From positions 699,121 through 763,120 of the forward strand of contig NC_088779.1 in NCBI RefSeq assembly GCF_954871325.1: a stretch of 64,000 nt of DNA, written 5' to 3'. Below, one piece after another: positions 33,562 to 48,100 of the stretch; the stretch's first letter is position 1; each line of letters opens with the position of its first letter. The translations under genes were made by a program, and so were the position numbers. Below the pieces are notes generated by a model. It worked only from the letters and a program-made list of their open reading frames with translations, ran no database searches and was not told where the DNA came from. This DNA comes from Gordionus sp. m RMFG-2023. Taxonomy: Eukaryota; Nematomorpha; Gordioida; Chordodea; Parachordodidae.

Positions 33562-36500
33562 TTAATAAATAAATCCAAAAAAAAAATAATAATAAACCCA
33601 ATCGATGAAACAGGCCACAAACACCGCTAAAACCATAAAATTTCCGCGGGTAACGTAATCGATGCTAGCTATAACCAATATTTCGAATACCAATAGATAA
33701 ACCTCGTTGTCAACCAAGAGGAGTCGTTTTATAGGACTTAAAAAGGTATCTAAAAGCGAGCGAAAAATTTAATAAATATAAAAAAACTGTCGAGATAAAT
33801 TTCCAGATTTTGTTTCGCCCGTAAAAATTACAATAATGTTTGGTGATGCAAAATGGCTACCTTCTAGCCGATTTTTTAAAAATGGCTAACTCAGTAATTC
33901 ATCCAAGGAAAAAAATATATTATGCGAACCTGAAGATTTTTGTTCTGGCACAAAGATTTGGACATTTTATTAGAAAAAAAGAAGATCTTAAGGCTTAAGC
34001 AATATTTTTTTTTCTGGCTAAAATATTTGAGTTTTAAGCGTTTAGTGACGAAATAGGGATATACTCAACATTTAAAAATTGAAGTATCTTATACGCATGT
34101 GCAAATATACGTATTTCCTCAACAATTTTAAAAAAAAAATTAGCCGCGCGCGTTCTAGTGATTGAACGTATGAGCGAATTATGTGTCATATGTGACGTCA
34201 TTAAATTATCGCTCAAAAAAACGATTTTGAAATTACTTTTGCGATTTTCGTCGTGCAATAATTTATAATGCGAAAACGCTTGAAAAAAATGAAACGATTT
34301 TTTAAAATGTAAATATCGAAGAATCGCTAAAATGCTATAGTTAGAGCGCAGCCATATTGAATATATTTAAATTTACATGTTTCCTAAAAAATTATTTTTT
34401 TTTCCATTTTCTTTTTAATTTTAATTAAAACTATATTTCAAAAGTGGGGAAGAGGAAGGCTTGAATCTTCCGATACTCCAGAAACCTAATTACAAAATAA
34501 ATTCAAATTCTAGGAACTTCCTATACATTGATTGTGCGAGAAAATAAAAAAGAAATAATGTTATTATAATTGCCTAAAGACAATATGCATCAAAGTCAGA
34601 TAAATGAGACAAAATGTTATTATGACAATGTACCCAGGCGCGTAGCTAGAAATTTCTTCGGTTAAGGAGGGGTTGAGGGTGGGTTAGCAAATATATCCCC
34701 GAAAAAAATAAAATGTCCTGCACTGTGTCCGGCATTAATAAAAAAATATTATTTACGTGGATATAAGTAGGACATGTGCAAAGGTAGGTTCATCTCGATG
34801 TTCAACACCTTCTCGATTATCGTCTTATAAACTATTTGGTAGGGCATATAGTGGAAAAAGTTTTTGCTGAGGAAATCGATCAGGAGACTGTTGGTGTATT
34901 GATAGGCCATGATCCTTTTATCCAGCATGTCATTCGTCGTTCCTATCGTAAATATTCACATCATGAAAAAAGTTAATTAATCAATCTAAACGTTAAATGG
35001 TCAGCCTAGATAACTGACATATTTTCGAAAAGCATGCAATTAAATTGAGATGCAATATTTCTAATACATGGCGGTAGCAGGATAGTAAATACTGAATTCG
35101 AGAATATTTAAAATTTAAAGGAAAAGTTTTTAAAAAAATGAAGGGACACGTGATGTTATTAAAATGGCGGCTCGTATATTTAAATATAACTCTAGTAGAC
35201 GCCTGATTCATTACAGACACTAACCCTAGCCCACATCTTACCATAGTAAATTTTTTTATGAGATGTTTAAATGCAGCGCCCTAAAACCCATTAAAATAGT
35301 GGGTCTTAGAATAATTAGCGGTTTATGGACGCAAAAAAAGAAGGCTTAAATTTAAAATAATACGGTTTATTTTTTTAAAAGATGCGCAAAATGAATATAT
35401 ACAAGTGATACCAAAAAATATTTATACTGACTTATATTTGGTTGGTAAATTTTATGAGTTGTGAGTGAGGATTGATTTTAAATAACTATTATTTTATCTT
35501 CTCCTTACGGAACGTTTTCACATCTCGAAATTGAAATAAGAATTTCCCCGACAAGTCCATTATATTACTTACCACATGTCCTCTTTACTAATATAAGGAA
35601 AAGGCCAATCGTAAAAACATGATTTCCCCATTCCCTCGCTCGATCCACTACCACCACGCTAGATCTTGAGAAGGAATTAGCAAAGGTCAGTTAAGCACTT
35701 TCAGCCCAAAAAACCTATAAATTATGCCCGAAGTAAAAGTTTCAGTTAGAAATTAAACTTCCTCCATATTCATTTTTAAAGAAACAAAGGGTCTATTGGG
35801 ACTTTTGTTGGTTAAGAAATGTCAAAATTATTTTTCCCATGAAGATAACCTTAGGGGGAGGGAGGAGTTATTTGTTTCTACAGATTTCTTCAGGTGGAAA
35901 AAGAGAAAGCTACAGTGAGGGGGGGGGGGGGGTTATAAAGTAAAGCATATGTTTTGAGTTGCGACCTCAATTTTTTTTTAGAATAGCTTCTTAGCAAATA
36001 GTGTCAACTTTGAATTATTTTATTTTTTTGTTTTACGCGACTCTACATAAACTAATCATCACAACACAAACAACGAATAAACTATTTAACAAATTTACCT
36101 GGTTTGGCGATCGTTAAAAATTGGTTAATCAACGGCTGCGACGTAAATTTAAAAAAAAAAATTCAGATTTTTTTTTAAAGATAAATAATAATCCCTAAAT
36201 TTTCATGTAATATATCCAATACTAAATTTTTAAAAAAACAGATTAGGAAGTAGTCTGATAACAATTAAAATTGACGTTCCGTAACGCGTTTAACGGTTTG
36301 TAGGTCCCCGTCGACCTTTTTCGGTTCGTAATACGCGATTTAATGTATCACATAAAAGGATTTGGCGGAAAGATTTAGTATTTCCGGGAACAAGACCGGC
36401 CTACCTGACCCGTTTTTTGGACCGATATTTGGGCGCGTTCGTAAACGGCTCAAGATACCGACAGAAATACGGGGTGGAGTTTTAGACTTTTGTGTGCTAG

Positions 36501-39500
36501 CATACTAATCTTATTTTATATTATTACGGGGGTTAATTATGTTTTCTTAATTATCGTGAAATGCCACTACAAATTCAGTATTTTTAAAGATTTTTTTCCG
36601 CGAAAATTTTAATAATATAAATTTTCTTCTTTTTCATATACGTTTATATGTATATATAAATATATCCTTGAAAACATTGTACACAAAATCCATTAATAAA
36701 GAAAAAAATATAATATTTAACAACAAGCTTCCCCTTCTTAAGGGAACAAAAACCCGGGACAAGTGATACATTTTGTCGCGTAAATCTAAAAAGATATCAA
36801 TCGGCGTGTAAAAATTCAATACATAACTGACTCGCACATAATTCGATATTTATTTTTTTCCGCATCGTTTCATAAACTTTCTCTTGGATCGAAAAATAAA
36901 AGTTCGTGGTTAATAAGGAACTGTAGATATCGATTCATATCTTACAATACTCGGCAAGATACCCAAATCTTACCGATAATCAACGACCGGTACAACGGAT
37001 GTAAATAATCGTGTAATCAATAATCAAATAGCCGTACGACCCCGAATACCGTATGTCCGATAACGTCAAAGCTGAACGATACAATATCGAGACGACAAAC
37101 CAGAGATACGAGCTTTCATATACCGCCAAAGTAAAGTAAGGTGAAAGATTAGATATCAAGGGAACATCAACTATGTAATTGACGTACGTTCTGGCCCAAC
37201 TGTATAACAATGCTGTAACGGCTATTATTGAGGAACAGAGAACGTTTATGAAACGATGCAGAAAAAAAAGAGTAATATAAATATAATTCTTGAATTGTAT
37301 GTGAGTCATGTATTGAATTTTTGTACGCCGATTAATTTCTTTTTTTATAGTTAAGCGCGAAAATGCATCACTTTGCCCCGGGTTTTTGTTCCTAAAGAAG
37401 GGGAAGAATGTTGTATTTTTGAGTTAATAGATTTTTATATAAAATATCTTAAGAGGATATATATCAATAATATTTTTGTAAAAAATAATTATGTATGCTT
37501 TCATGAAAGAAAACACATTAACCCCGAGGTAATATAAAGTATTACATGACAACAATAACACAAAACAACTAAATTTATTTTAAGTGAATATCCTATTACG
37601 ACAAAAATTAATACTATTGGTAGAACTTTGATAATAAAAAATTTTTTTTAAATCACATGTGCAGTGGTTAATCACGTGATAAATATATTATTGATAAATT
37701 GCCGTTGTGGTGGAGAGTATTACGATATCGAATTATATCAAACAGTTATTTTCATTATTTATATATTAAATAAACATTTAAATTTCTTAAAATGAACGAA
37801 AAAAACTTGTTGAATGGCCAAAATGGATTGATTTAGGAGGTTGCTGGTGGAAGGATTAAGACTAATCTCGTAGCACTTGCCATTCATCAGGGAAGGCGGC
37901 TGCGTTTCTGGACCGCCTCCAAGAGCTTTACTATCCTGATCGGAAGGAGAATAAGGCGAAAAATTATTGGCCCCCATACCAGAATCCGCGAGTTGCTTCA
38001 TTTTAAAAATAATTTATACAACTCATTACGGTAAAAGCATTTTGCCTATCATTTTCGACCTTAACGAGTATATAACTTTAAATAAGCTAATCAGTTTTAA
38101 AAAATTGATATTATACAGGTTCGAAAAGAACATTTTTAGGAGGGCCGTAAGAATTCTATTTTAATTAGATTAGTTAAGTAGTTGAATATACCATATCATC
38201 TTTTATTCGAAAAAAGGAATGAGAAGTCACCTGTTGTGCATGATCGATGATATATTCGATAAAAGAAAAAGACCACCCAATTTTATTGCACTTTATTCAT
38301 TACAATTTAGTTTATAATATCGAGGATAGCTGTTCCAAACTCCCTTTAAAACAAAAAATCGATTCAATTTGGAAAGAGAACTATTCTACACCCATCGAGA
38401 TACAAATTTATACGCGATACTTCTGGCATATAAAAATAAAGTAGCGAGAAAAAAATATGTCATGTATTTGGCGCCCTATCTCATATTTTTCGCAGGGAAT
38501 TAAAAAGATGTTATAAGCGGAATTCGAGGGCCGGAACCGGAAACGCTTTAGAGCGCGTACATTATCGCGAACCCTTTATAACCATATTTTTTGGTGGGCG
38601 ATTTGGAGAATTTAGTTGTAAAAATCGGGTCCGACTTATACTTAATCCTTAAAAAAAGCGAACATCCGGCAAGGTCCGAAAATTTTTTTGACGGGCCCGT
38701 ACTGGCATTATCCCAAATTTTTTGACATTTCGGATAGTTCACTCCGCACACTGCTGGGATGACGATTGCAAAATCGTAAATTTAAATATATAAAATCAAT
38801 ATTTAAAATATAATTTTTGAAAAACACGAAAAAACGAAACCTTGCTATATCTTTGTCGAAAAATGAATTCCTCGAGCGTCAAATTTCCCGTTCCAAACCC
38901 GTTGACGCAATGAAGATAAACGGCGTAATTTTTTTCCTTCAAGACCAACAAGGAAACGTTGTTGGTTTGACACAGGGTGATCAATTTGGGGAATATTCCC
39001 AGCCGACTTTGGCTTTTGTTCAAGAGTTTTAGCCGATTAAACTTATTAGGAATGAGAAAGGGGATAATTAAAATATAAAATGAGATATTTATTATTTTTA
39101 TTAGAGAGCTGCAGGCCCGGCCCTAAGCCCGGCCCGTATTTTAATTTTTTTAAAATTTACCCGCACCGGGTCGGGCCTGAAATTTTCAAAAAAACCGGAC
39201 CGAACCGGGTTTTGATTTTTTAATATTCGATGAGATTTTTGATACGAATAATAAATTGATTTTCATCTTTATTCGACGAATACTAATAAGTAACTAGGCA
39301 TTATGTCTAGGAAAACAATGGCTAAAATTTTAGAGTTAAACCACTTGAGATCAATGATCCGTGGATGGAAACGCCATTTTGAGCCATGAATCTTCAGAGA
39401 TTAAAAAATTCGTTGTCGCAGAAAGAATCCTTCGTTAGCCCGATAGATTTTATTAATTTGAAGGGGCTTGGGGCCAAATGATCCAGGATTACCTGGTACG

Positions 39501-42161
39501 GAATGAATGTGAGGTTGTTTAAAATGATTGCATTTGTTAGATTTTGCGGCTATTCAACCCTAGAAAGAGAGGGTAAGGGAAATGATTTTACGAAATGATT
39601 TACACAGGTTTGAGTCCAGAGCAAGGGGTGAGCCTTAGCTTCTTTTCTTAAGACTAAACGGGTGTAGATTGTTTTTTAAATAAATCATTTTCTCGCGACT
39701 TCTTTCTCAAGGTCGAAAATAGCAAAATTGACATATGCGAATCATTTTTTAAAAAAACCACGCATCGATTCCAATAAAATTCTGATATTCCTGGCTTATT
39801 TAAATCCTTGGCACTTTAGAGAATTATTCAAATTTACTGGGCAAAAATTACGTTTTATTAAGGACGATTTTAAAGAAAGGATTTGTCGTTCAACTGCATT
39901 TCCATCCTTGGATAATTAAACTATAGTTTTATAGCAAATTATTTCCCTATTATATATATATATACAAATTTCGAAGAAAAAAACGCATCATTTATGTTTC
40001 AATTTTAAGATAGGAATTACCAAAAACAAGAAGAATTGACGACATACGCATGTGAGAAATGCCAGGACCACAAAAACGACGGATAAAATTGCGAATCTGA
40101 GAAGGCCACTCACGGGCAGGCATGTCAAGGTTGCGTTGCCGTCCGTGTACACATCTATCCCAGGAGGATCATTTCCGGTATAGCAACGCGCGAATTTGTT
40201 ATATTCAATCAGCTAATTGGTCATGTTGTTTATTTATTTATAATTCATTATTGTTTCGCAAAAAGATTATTTTCTAATATTATATCCCAAATTTAAATTC
40301 AAAATTTCATTTATAGCATCATTAAAAAAGATAGAAGATTTATTTTATCAAACCTGAATGATCAAGAGTCCGGTAAAGAGAACCTTCCTGTTAGGAATAT
40401 TCCTGAAAGTCTGAATCTTGCACCAATATTCGATGCAACGCATGATCCTGCTAGCGCTACCCGTGTTAATGTTGTTACTATACTTTTCGTAGCCAATCCC
40501 GTTATTCATTTTAGGATCGAAATTTTTATTGGCCACCATTTCGAATTCTGTTTTGATTTTTCCATCTTTCGTATCGTGATGGTGTTTTGGTAGAGATGTG
40601 GGAGAATTCGAGGAAACGTGTTTCCGTTTGCTTTTCTTATCTCGGTGGTCGTGCCCCTTCGATCGTCTGCTTCGGGTAGTATCGTCCGCTTTGTGATCAT
40701 TACTATTGTTATTATTGACATTATCGTCCGCTTGAGGAGATACCCCTATTTCCGGTTCAGAATTTTCGTACCCTGGATTATCGACAAAATAATTGTTATT
40801 ATTATTACGATTTTTCCGGGAGTATTTATTATGATCCTTAGTTGAATCAGTGTTTTGATAATCTCTGTGACTTGCGATATTCATGTTATTCTGAGGGGAG
40901 GGGTTATATAGATTGTAAGGATAAGGAAAGGGAGAAAAATTTGAAGAAGGATCGATGAAGCCGTTATTAGGAAGGGGATAGTTGGGATAATTAGGTTGAC
41001 CGGGCGCGTTATTGAAATGAGGCGACATAAAATAGGGAGGCCAAAAGGGTACCGAACCAGTCGGCGCGTTAAATAACTCGTTCTGACCAGCGTACATCCT
41101 TTCTGGAGGGGGGTATATCTCGTGATTAAAAGTCGTTTCCTCTTCTCGCTCCGCGTGTTTGTTTTTTTTATGCTTTCGTCTGCTTTTACCATGGTGAGCA
41201 GACGATAATTCCTCTTCTTCCTTTTTATCGTTTGGATAGGTGTTGGGATTCATGAAGTTAATATTCTCCCAATCGATAAAAAACAATTCGTAATTAGTTT
41301 GCCGGGATAAATGGTACAACAAATGAATGGCCTTCAATAATTTTTTTTTGTTTTAAGTTTAAATTTTTCAAAAATCAAAAAAAGAAAGCAGAAGATAATA
41401 TGTATTTAATAAGAAAAAATAAAACCAAAAATGATAAGGCAACGATGATGCACAAAACGAATGGTCTTTCTTGAAACCTTGTGGGCAAAGGATAGTTCAT
41501 ATTTTCCTTGTGGATCTAAATAACGTTATCCATGAAATAAGAAGATTTTAAAAATGGGTAAGTTATAAAAATTGAATAATTGCCTTATTCGTTAGAAGCT
41601 TTGTTGGTAATTATATATAGGTCATCATTAATTTCAATAAGAATAGATTCTAATAAATCAACTGAATTCTGGGTGATTTCATTAAATCGTCCCATATGTT
41701 TATTTTACCTTATATCGGATGGACACGATCAGAGATAACGTAGACACGGTGGCGAAAATCAGAAGCGCGAATGGCCCACAAAAGTGAAAAAAGAATTTGA
41801 TCAACAAATCCAAATCGAGCGTCTGCTTACGAGCATCGGCCTGCCTGACCCAAAGCCAGACGCGCAAGCACGAATGCGCGAAGCAAATCCAACCAACCAC
41901 GGCCAAGATGATGAGGTTAGTACGACCGAGCATGCGCGAGTGAGGGCGGCCCACGTGGTCTATGTTGAGAATCGTCTGATTTTTTTGAGGGTATAAATTT
42001 ATATATTTTTCAGTTTAATAAATAATCTTGGCTATACATTTTGCGCAACCAATCAAATATTTAGAGTCAATATTTTCTTGATTTTATTTTTTAATACTTC
42101 GACATGCCTTCCAGAACCAGCGATATTGGGAGTGGGATTGAAGTACGTTTTAGAATCTAAT
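33562..42161 (-). CDS. TMEM67: TMEM67 membrane and C-terminal exons
   Basis: Exon 41975–41709 carries NLIILAVVGWICFAHS and FFFHFCGPFALLIFATVS, matching the first two membrane segments of the family. Exon 40212–40021 has GNDPPGIDVYTDG and LLRFAILSVVFVVLAFL (human NPPSYIAPYS…ILRYAVSASLWLA). Exon 39006–38841 (LITLCQTNNVSLLVL), 37995–37807 (MNGKCYEISLN) and 34942–34757 (DKRIMAYQYTNSLLIDFLSK) form the cytosolic part. The last exon, 33749–33562, spans the final membrane segment and ends FFFGFIY plus TAA. Human meckelin has ~25 more residues, so either this tail is short or a further exon follows a donor near 33597. Confidence 0.88.
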
Positions 42162-45100
42162 CTTTCGTATTGGATTAACATTATGATGTTAGGTATCCCT
42201 TTGCTATTGATTCTACATATGGTAGATGAAAGAATAAAAAGAATAATTAATAAATAGATAGCTAATGAATGGTGATCGAAAAATGATGAGTTTAGGGATC
42301 ATTCCACGTGAAATGGATTAAGTTTCGTGGATCCTTTTCCAAATCGAATGAAACTTTGCATGATGATTATATATGTTGTACTTAAGCTCCAACTTAATTA
42401 GTTCCGCACGGATATATGGGGTATTAAAGCTAAAAAAAATAGTATCCTAATATGAAAAAATAGATAAAAATAAGGATTTCTTCAATATATATAAATGATA
42501 GAGACCTATATTTGGTATCATTAGATAACAATTGAAACCCTTTCTCTTAAAAATAATATAATTTCTTTATAAAAAGTCCAGAAAGGAATGTTGAATTTTT
42601 AATATCTTTACCGGAGCTTAAATTTTATCAAAATTTGTTATAATATGTTCGTTAAATAAATCTATATAAAGTTAAATTTTAAAATTGATGTTGGGAAAAA
42701 AAACGTTATTCAATATTCTAATAATTAAAAAAAAATAGATATATATTCGCCCGTAAAGGTGGGGGGGGTTTATTGCGGCTGTTGTCATTTAAAGAAACAA
42801 ACTATACTTTTTTTTTCTTCCACGTTTACAGAATATATTGATAACATTAATTTTTATATATTTTATACTTTTAAAAACTATTTGAATTTAAAATTAAAAA
42901 ATATTTATCGACTCTCCTAAATTTTTAATTAAATCTGTATTTAAAAAAAGTTAGACTTAAATATATTTTTTAAAAAATTTAATCTCTAGCACAAGAATGG
43001 AATAAAAAGAAAATATGCTGGCTTTAATCCATTAGTAAAACAAAACTATATTTAAACAAATTAGGAAAGTCATAATTAATGTTACATCGTTTTTTTTTAA
43101 AAAAAAAACTAAATTCGGATAATAGCTTGAGCTACGTACTGCCAAATGTGGTTACAGCATTATCTCTGATTCTAAGGTAAAGTATCGTTCGAGAACATCA
43201 ATGCTTCATTGCACAAGGAACCGAGGAATTTCAAATTAAATCATATAGGAAAATCAAATACCTAGCAAAAATTACGAGGGTGTTAAGTCAAAAATAATTT
43301 GGGATGAAACAAACATACAACGAATTTTAAAAGATGAAATTTTACGCGCTATAAACTGGCACGCAAATTTTGAAAAACAAGAATTCGTTCAAAATGCTCC
43401 AGAAGGTTCAGTGGATAATATTGACAGGTCAGCTGTTTTTAATGGTAATTATTAATACTCACAAAACGTCGACCCTTTTGGCGTACTGAACGAAAGATGG
43501 CATGGATTTGATCGCGAGTTGCGGATTTTGGGGGCGATTGAACAACAAATCGACTACGTTCCCGGAAGATGGATGGGTGGAATTAACGGGATGAGTAAAC
43601 GTTGGGAAGACTTGATCGACAGTATTGGAAACGTCGAACAATCCCGGGGATGCCACGTTTTCGGCAACGAAAAAACGGCGATAAAAGGAACGTTCGGACA
43701 GCATTCCTTTCATGTCATCTTGGGCAGGGGAAGATGCGTAATGACAAAAAAATTAAATTACAAATAATTTTACCTTTTTTTTTAAACTCTTCGTAGCCGA
43801 ATTGGCGCTGAATGCAGGGCCAATCTGTTTTTTTCTTCAGTTGAACGTGTTAATTTTTCAGACTTTAAATCGTTTTTTTAGCGCGTTTTCCCGGAAATAC
43901 ATTCCAGAAAACGTAATCTACTCATAAGTTAATGGCAATTTTTTTTAAAAATTCATAGGGTTAGGTATTTCTAAACATGCTGAACTCATTTCTAGTAAAG
44001 AAAAAAAAATGTAGAAACGCGTTCAAAAATGATTTTAAATTTGAAAAAAAAAAATAAACACATTAAATTGAGAAAACATAATGGACAAAATTTTTATGAA
44101 AGTTGATTGGTTACATATTGGACGTAGTAAAAGTTTTGAATAGATTTATATTAATTCCGATATTTTAAATTCTTAAATTAGAATATTTAAAAAATTCTTA
44201 TATTTACAAGAATTTAATTCTAAAAATTACTCTATTTAATTTTTTATTTTTTTTAAATAAATTTACTAAAGTTCGAATTTTATAAAGCTTTATAGTGCGC
44301 ACAAATTGAGCGTTTCAAAAAACGCTGCGTTGCAAGCGGCAAATAATGCATTTCAAAATGGCCTCGCGCAAATTGGTAAAATTACCGTTTGGCGTTAGCA
44401 ACCATTTTTCAAAAAAAAACGGAAATAGGTTTGCTTTTTCATTTTGTAATATTATATAAAAATGTAATATAAAATAAACTTACTTATAATCCTAAAAAAA
44501 GGGAATATTTTAGAAAATTAAAGAAAATAAGAACGCAGACGATAATTATAATTTTTGAATTTTTTAGAACTTATTTAAAAATTTGAATTTGACGGATATT
44601 AATAAAAAAAAGACAGTTACGTTTATTTCTTATTTAAAAATATCGGCAAAACGTAAACGCTCAATTCGTGCGCACTATTATTATTCGGCATCAAATTTAT
44701 CCTTAATTTTTATATAAGATTCATTTCTACACATATTTGACATAAAAATGACTGCTATCCATTTCTAAAACGTTATGTCGGGCTTAAAAATAATCCTGTC
44801 ATATATAATTACCAGAGGCCATAAATTCGCGCATGATATTCTTGGAGGATGTATAGACGGGGAAAAAGGAAGAAGGGATTGATTCTGATTCAACGTCCCT
44901 TTTGGAATCGCTAAAGATGTACAGCGGAATAGGAATTAGTGTCCCCGGAGAGTCCTTCATCGATATGTCTGTTTTTTTTGAGTATAAATATTATATTCGT
45001 AGTTTGGAACGCGAAACCGGGTCGAGTCTAAAAACCGGAACTAGCAATCGGAACCGGCTTTTTATAACTTACTCACCGAGTTTACGACCGGTACTGAAAC

Positions 45101-48100
45101 CTACAACTGGTTCCTCCAATCTAAGAGCCAAAGCCAACGACGTAAATAAACTAGATTAATTTTAGCCCAAACATGAAAGTCTACCATTAGTAGTGTTGTT
45201 AAACGGCTCGTTTTGAGCTTCGTGCAGAAAAATATTACACAAACCTGAAGATTTTGCTCATAGAAGGAATAAAGGTCTAGACATAATTATTGAAATCTAG
45301 AGGGTTTCTCAATATTTTTCTAGCTTAAATATTGAGTTAGCCGTTTTTAAAAAATCGGCTCAAAACGAGCCGTTTACAACACTATCTACCAGAGCCAATG
45401 ACATTAACTACAGCTGGCTTCAATGTAAGTACCATTTAAAAAAGGAATCGTCAGTCCAGGTTAGTATTTAAGCAATCATTTTTGACCAAAAGTGGGAAAC
45501 CCAACCTTTTTTTTTTCTCGAAAAGGAACGAGAGAAGGGGTGGTTAGGGGGGGGGTTAGAATCGGTTTCCTAGAAAAAAAAAGATTCGAATTCTTTAGAA
45601 TAAATATTCTACACGTGCCTAAATACATTTCCCGAAAAGTTAAAAATAATTTAAATTTAAAAAAATGGCGGTAAATAAATGATTAATACGTGTAGAATAC
45701 CTAGGTTCCACGTCATTACAGAGAAACCATTACAGAGAAACCATTACAGAGAAAACAATTACAGAGAAACTTTTACAGAGAAAACAATTAAAGAGAATGT
45801 CGTTTAAAGAGAAAACAATTAAAGAGAAGAAACTTTTACAGAGAAAACAATTAAAGAGAATGTCGTTTAAAGAGAAAACAATTAAAGAGAATGTCGTTTA
45901 AAGAGAATTTTTTTATAGAGAATTATTTTATAGAGAATGTATTTTACAGAGAAACTTTTACAGAGAAAACAATTAAAGAGAATGTCGTTTAAAGAGAAAA
46001 CAATTAAAGAGAATGTCGTTTAAAGAGAATTATTTTATAGAGAATGTATTTTACAGAGAAAACAATTAAAGAGAATGTCGTTTAAAGAGAAAACAATTAA
46101 AGAGAATGTCGTTTAAAGAGAATTTTTTTATAGAGAATTATTTTATAGAGAATTATTTTATAGAGAATGTATTTTACAGAGAAAACAATTAAAGAGAATG
46201 TCGTTTAAAGAGAAAACAATTAAAGAGAATGTCGTTTAAAGAGAATTTTTTTATAGAGAATTATTTTATAGAGAATGTATTTTACAGAGAAACTTTTACA
46301 GAGAAAACAATTAAAGAGAATGTCGTTTAAAGAGAAAACAATTAAAGAGAATGTCGTTTAAAGAGAATTTTTTTATAGAGAATGTTTTTACAGAGAATGA
46401 TTTTATAGAGAATGATTTTATAGAGAATTATTTTATAGAGAATGTATTTTACAGAGAAACTTTTACAGAGAAAACAATTAAAGAGAATGTCGTTTAAAGA
46501 GAAAACAATTAAAGAGAATGTCGTTTAAAGAGAATTTTTTTATAGAGAATGTTTTTACAGAGAATGATTTTATAGAGAATGATTTTATAGAGAATTTTTT
46601 TATAGAGAATTATTTTATAGAGAATGTATTTTACAGAGAAAACAATTAAAGAGAATGTCGTTTAAAGAGAAAACAATTAAAGAGAATGTCGTTTAAAGAG
46701 AATTTTTTTATAGAGAATTATTTTATAGAGAATGTATTTTACAGAGAAACTTTTACAGAGAAACATAAAGAGAATGTCGTTTAAAGAGAATTTTTTTATA
46801 GAGAATGTTTTTACAGAGAATGATTTTATAGAGAATTTTTTATAAAATTTTATTTAAAGAATATGATTATATTATAAAAAATGTTAATCTATATAATATA
46901 TAACATTTTTGTATAAATTTGTGTAATTATTACTTAGGGTGTGCATATTGTTTTTCTGATACTATGTGTTAACTTTTATTATAAATATTAAATATTTCGA
47001 TATGTATGAAATACTTACAAAAGACCAATCTTACATCTCAATTTACCATCATTTATTTAATACATTAATATTTTAATTATCTTTTTGCTAAACTTTCTTA
47101 AATTTGTTCATCATTTGAAATAAAGTGAGTTTTTTAGAAAGAGATACTAATTTTGAAAGAAATCGGTCCAATAGATAAAATTTAATTTTTTTACATCATT
47201 ATATTTGGTAGCATTAAAATAGAGTAACATTGACACAATGCAAAACTCTATTTTTGAATTTCAGAAAGTTTTATAATCTTATATCATGTTTAAATAAAAT
47301 TTTCGAAGGTTAAAAATTTTAAATTATAGATGTGACACACGGATAATCTATTCTTTAGTTAAAAGATATTTGTCAAGAAGCGACAAACCTTAATCGTACA
47401 CCTCTATGTGGTTATCAAAATATTTTTATGGCAGTAGAAGTGTTTATCAATTGAAAACAATCTATGTTATGTTATTCTATATAAACGACATTCTCTATCA
47501 TTGTTTTCTCTATAAAAGTTTCTCCGTAATTGTTTTCTCTATAATTGTTTATTTTGTAAATGTTTGTCACTAAAGACCATTTTAGAATATTTTAAGTAAT
47601 AATTTAATTATTTTTTTAAGTAATAATTTAATTATTTTCTTTTTAAATTTTGATAAATTATTTTTAAATTATGGCTGAATTTATTTTAAGTAGTCGAAAC
47701 AATCAGTTACTACTTCTTGATTTTTACTTATTTCAAAAGGAAAAAACATCTTATTGGAGATGTATTCAATTCAATGTGGACGAATGCAGTGGACAAGCAA
47801 GAACTAAGAACGGAATCCCTATATTCCACAATCATAAACATAACCATGTACCAGACATTGCAGATATTGAAGCAAGAAGAGAGCTAAGTAGAATTAAACA
47901 AGTGGCTTCTAGTTCCCAATCTCTGCCCAATAATATAATAGCCGATATATCATTGGTATGACCAAGTCAATCAGGCCTACAGGAACGGCAGGCGCTCTTC
48001 CTACTTGGCGTCTTTTCCTTCGAATTGTCCTTTTAATTAAGGAACAACTGGGCATTTTCCCAGTGGCGGCTATGGATATATTGCTAGATATATCGGCTAT

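Noticed and set aside
34640-34700. CCCAGGCGCGTAGCTAG motif, and a similar one at 60280 (CACTGGCGTAACCAGG)
   Set aside because: These look like ends of a common invertebrate repeat, but no second end or element body could be defined.
36980-37309. 109-codon hydrophobic minus-strand ORF
   Set aside because: It lies in the arms and loop of a foldback element, has no splice phase fitting the neighbouring TMEM67 exons, and matches no meckelin segment.
38548-38751. Minus-strand ORF between TMEM67 exons, and a second frame near 38220–38290 ending FIEYIIDHAQQ
   Set aside because: Exons 39006–38841 and 37995–37807 join directly in phase and in the right order of meckelin sequence, so these would interrupt it. 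The true FIDH-equivalent region is at 34942–34757.
40506-41192. Plus- and minus-strand ORFs antisense or out of frame to the large TMEM67 exon
   Set aside because: They are shadow frames of the coding exon.
42115-42258. Plus-strand frame ending in a membrane-like segment (MMLGIPLLLILHMVDERI) after a good-looking AG
   Set aside because: The overlapping minus-strand exon 42161–42098 fits TMEM67 in phase. No partner exon was found on the plus strand.
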